From IMG/VR virus record IMGVR_UViG_3300044825_000311, positions 1-59,558 of that record: a DNA stretch of 59,558 nucleotides, one strand, 5' to 3'. Made by a program: the position numbers and the translations under genes. This document shows, piece after piece, positions 57,988 to 59,558 of this stretch; position 1 is the first letter of the stretch, and the number at the start of each line of letters is the position of its first letter. The notes beneath the pieces are model-generated. The model was not told the origin of the DNA and did not search any database. It saw nothing but the letters and a program-made list of their open reading frames with translations. The stretch is from a virus.

Positions 57988-59558
57988 ATGGCGATCACGG
58001 CGCGGAGCGGGCAGGGTTATCTTACGGGTGGTGTTAGCGATACTACCCCCGACTGGCTTGGGTCTTACAACGAAGGCTATACGGCTGCGCAGACGCAGCA
58101 GGAGAACGCCCTTCGCCAGCAGGAAGCCAAGCAGCGCATGGCAGAAAGCGCCGCCGCCGAACAGCGGCGCGTGACTGAGTTTGCTAACACGCAGGCTGAT
58201 CGCGAAGCCGCATTGAAAGCTGCCCAGTTGGGGCTTCAGATGCCGTCTGACATTCCGTTCGACGCTATTCAAGGGCCGGGACTTATGGACCCGTATCAGG
58301 TGCCGGTGGCTCCTGAACCGCGTGCGCCTTCGGAAAAGTATGCTGATGAACTGGCAGGTCCCGCTGTCTCGCCCGCAGCACAGGCCAATCTTGAACCCCT
58401 GCTCCCTGAGTTCTCCCAGCTTGAAACAGAAGCTGGTGTACCAGCAGGTTATCTTCGGAACATCTCTATCCTTGAAAGCTCCGGCGGACTTAACGTCGGA
58501 AACAGCAAGGGCAAGTATGTCGGTATGTTTCAGATCGGCCCGGAGGTTGCCAAGGACTTCGGCATCACACCGGAACAGGCCAAGGACCCCCGCGTAGCCG
58601 CCCGCGTGGCGGTACAACTTGCTGCGCGTAACGCGCGGTATCTGCGTACGTCTCTTGGTCGTGAACCAGCGGCATGGGAACTGTACCTTGCTCATCAGCA
58701 GGGTGCCCGTGGCGCGGCTGCACTACTTAAGACACCTGAAGGTCGCGCTATTGATGTGATGACCTCGGTATATGGCGGCGACAAAGCACTGGCGTACCGC
58801 GTTATTGTAGGCAACGGCGGCGATCCCAACATGACCGCTGGGCAGTTCGCCCAGATGTGGGGCCAGAAGTATAGCGGTCAGCCCGTTACAATACCCCCCT
58901 TTGGTATTACAGAAACTGCTCCTGCCCCCAACGAGTTTCCTAACTACGTCCGTCCAGCAGGTGTCTCCGATTTTTCGGCTGACTTTGGCGCTGCTAGTTC
59001 CGAAGCTGATAAGAATTTTGCCATCGGTTCGATTGTAAAAAGTCTGACAGACTTTAGCTTTGCTGGCGGACGTACCAATGCGCTTCAGCAAGGGTACGCG
59101 TATCTGTTTGGTGCGCCGGGTGAAGCTGGTAAAATGCAGGAAGCAAACAAGCTCGCGGAAGATGCGCGGTCTTGGTACATGACTTCCGACGTGCAGAAAT
59201 GGCTGCGCGATAACCCACAAGCGTTAACTGCTGCTACAAAAGACCCTATCGCTGCCTACCAGCAATATAAAAACCAAGTTGCATCCGCTGCTACGCCTGC
59301 TGCTACGCCTGCTGCTACGCCTGCTGCTACGCCTGCCGCTACGCCTGCCGCTACGCCTGCCGCTACGCCTGCCGCTACGCCTGCCGCTACGCCTGCCGCT
59401 ACGCCTGCCGCTACGCCCGGTGTGCAGGTTCCGCCTGCGCAGACTACCCCCGGTGTGCAAGCCCCGCCGCCTGCGGCTCCCCCGCCGACCGACCTTGGAC
59501 TTCCCAATGTCGCGGCGACTGATCTTATCCCCCGCACCTCGGCGGCAGATTACGCTGG
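57988..59558 (+). CDS. Virion lytic transglycosylase protein, N-terminal part (continues at 1-959)
   Basis: From ATG 57988 (TTAGGAG ahead); it runs off the window and continues at 1-959 for a total of about 800 aa. Coiled coil at 30-80; a lytic transglycosylase domain at about 148-270 with ISILESSGG (catalytic Glu163), YVGMFQIG and AYRVIVGNGG; then 10 tandem ATPA repeats (59290-59409). Virion transglycosylases make a local hole in peptidoglycan during DNA entry. Repeat number may be uncertain because it abuts the assembly join. Confidence 0.88.
   Translation, partial: MAITARSGQGYLTGGVSDTTPDWLGSYNEGYTAAQTQQENALRQQEAKQRMAESAAAEQRRVTEFANTQADREAALKAAQLGLQMPSDIPFDAIQGPGLMDPYQVPVAPEPRAPSEKYADELAGPAVSPAAQANLEPLLPEFSQLETEAGVPAGYLRNISILESSGGLNVGNSKGKYVGMFQIGPEVAKDFGITPEQAKDPRVAARVAVQLAARNARYLRTSLGREPAAWELYLAHQQGARGAAALLKTPEGRAIDVMTSVYGGDKALAYRVIVGNGGDPNMTAGQFAQMWGQKYSGQPVTIPPFGITETAPAPNEFPNYVRPAGVSDFSADFGAASSEADKNFAIGSIVKSLTDFSFAGGRTNALQQGYAYLFGAPGEAGKMQEANKLAEDARSWYMTSDVQKWLRDNPQALTAATKDPIAAYQQYKNQVASAATPAATPAATPAATPAATPAATPAATPAATPAATPAATPAATPGVQVPPAQTTPGVQAPPPAAPPPTDLGLPNVAATDLIPRTSAADYA
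59290..59409 (+). repeat. Ten 12-bp tandem repeats encoding (ATPA)10
   Basis: GCTACGCCTGCY repeated ten times in frame, encoding Ala-Thr-Pro-Ala ten times: a stiff, disordered linker between the transglycosylase domain and the C-terminal part. The repeat is 120 bp, almost the size of the contig overlap (127), so copy number may be collapsed in assembly. Confidence 0.9.

Noticed and set aside
59224-59537. Repetitive minus-strand frames opposite the ATPA repeat
   Set aside because: Simple reflection of the 12-bp tandem repeat.
1-59558. Integrase, phage RNA polymerase, reverse transcriptase/DGR, tRNA genes, insertion sequences
   Set aside because: None recognised on reading the frames and intergenic regions; a tRNA scan and profile search would be needed to be certain.

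Overview
The window is one complete tailed-phage genome written as a linear contig. Bases 1-127 are repeated exactly at 59432-59558, so the unit is a circle (or circularly permuted molecule) of about 59,431 bp, and one gene crosses the join. The structural set is that of a short-tailed (podovirus-type) phage: two-subunit terminase, a 683-aa portal, scaffold, coat, adaptor and connector proteins, a large nozzle, internal virion proteins with a transglycosylase, and a 2467-aa polyvalent virion protein. No integrase, recombinase, reverse transcriptase or phage RNA polymerase was seen, so the phage is probably virulent and uses host RNA polymerase. The GC-rich composition, the sigma70-like promoters and the style of several small genes suggest a proteobacterial, perhaps alphaproteobacterial, host. 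That host assignment is inference.

Layout: two divergent arms leave a hub at about 28.8-30.3 kb and converge at about 8.4 kb. The minus arm (29.98 to 8.49 kb) carries the early and replication genes: about 15 small accessory genes, a MoxR-type ATPase/DUF3150/VWA module, a stand-alone DnaA domain IV protein, a dNTP pyrophosphohydrolase-like protein, DNA polymerase A, dCMP deaminase, a Cas4/RecB-type nuclease, a VRR nuclease, a SNF2-type helicase, a possible ssDNA-binding protein, a primase-helicase, and at its end a secreted lytic transglycosylase. The plus arm (30.35 kb to the end, then 1-8.37 kb) carries packaging genes, a run of tail-fibre/spike genes sharing one N-terminal anchor, a lysis cassette (M15 endolysin, holin and partners), portal, scaffold and coat, tail genes and ejection proteins. 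Most genes are joined by ATGA, GTGA or TAATG overlaps.

The most striking non-coding content is a pair of type II hammerhead ribozymes on the minus strand (25154-25209 and 27994-28045), with intact catalytic cores and compensatory stem changes. Each lies immediately 5' of the ribosome binding site of a gene, so they are expected to cut the early polycistronic mRNA. Other unusual items are a 58-aa DUF6496-like gene nested out of frame inside the giant virion-protein gene, three copies of a 15-bp palindrome ahead of early-gene leaders, an AT-rich candidate origin with repeated TTATACA and AACTATCTG motifs alongside a phage DnaA domain IV protein, and several 25-33 aa genes, some of them membrane peptides.
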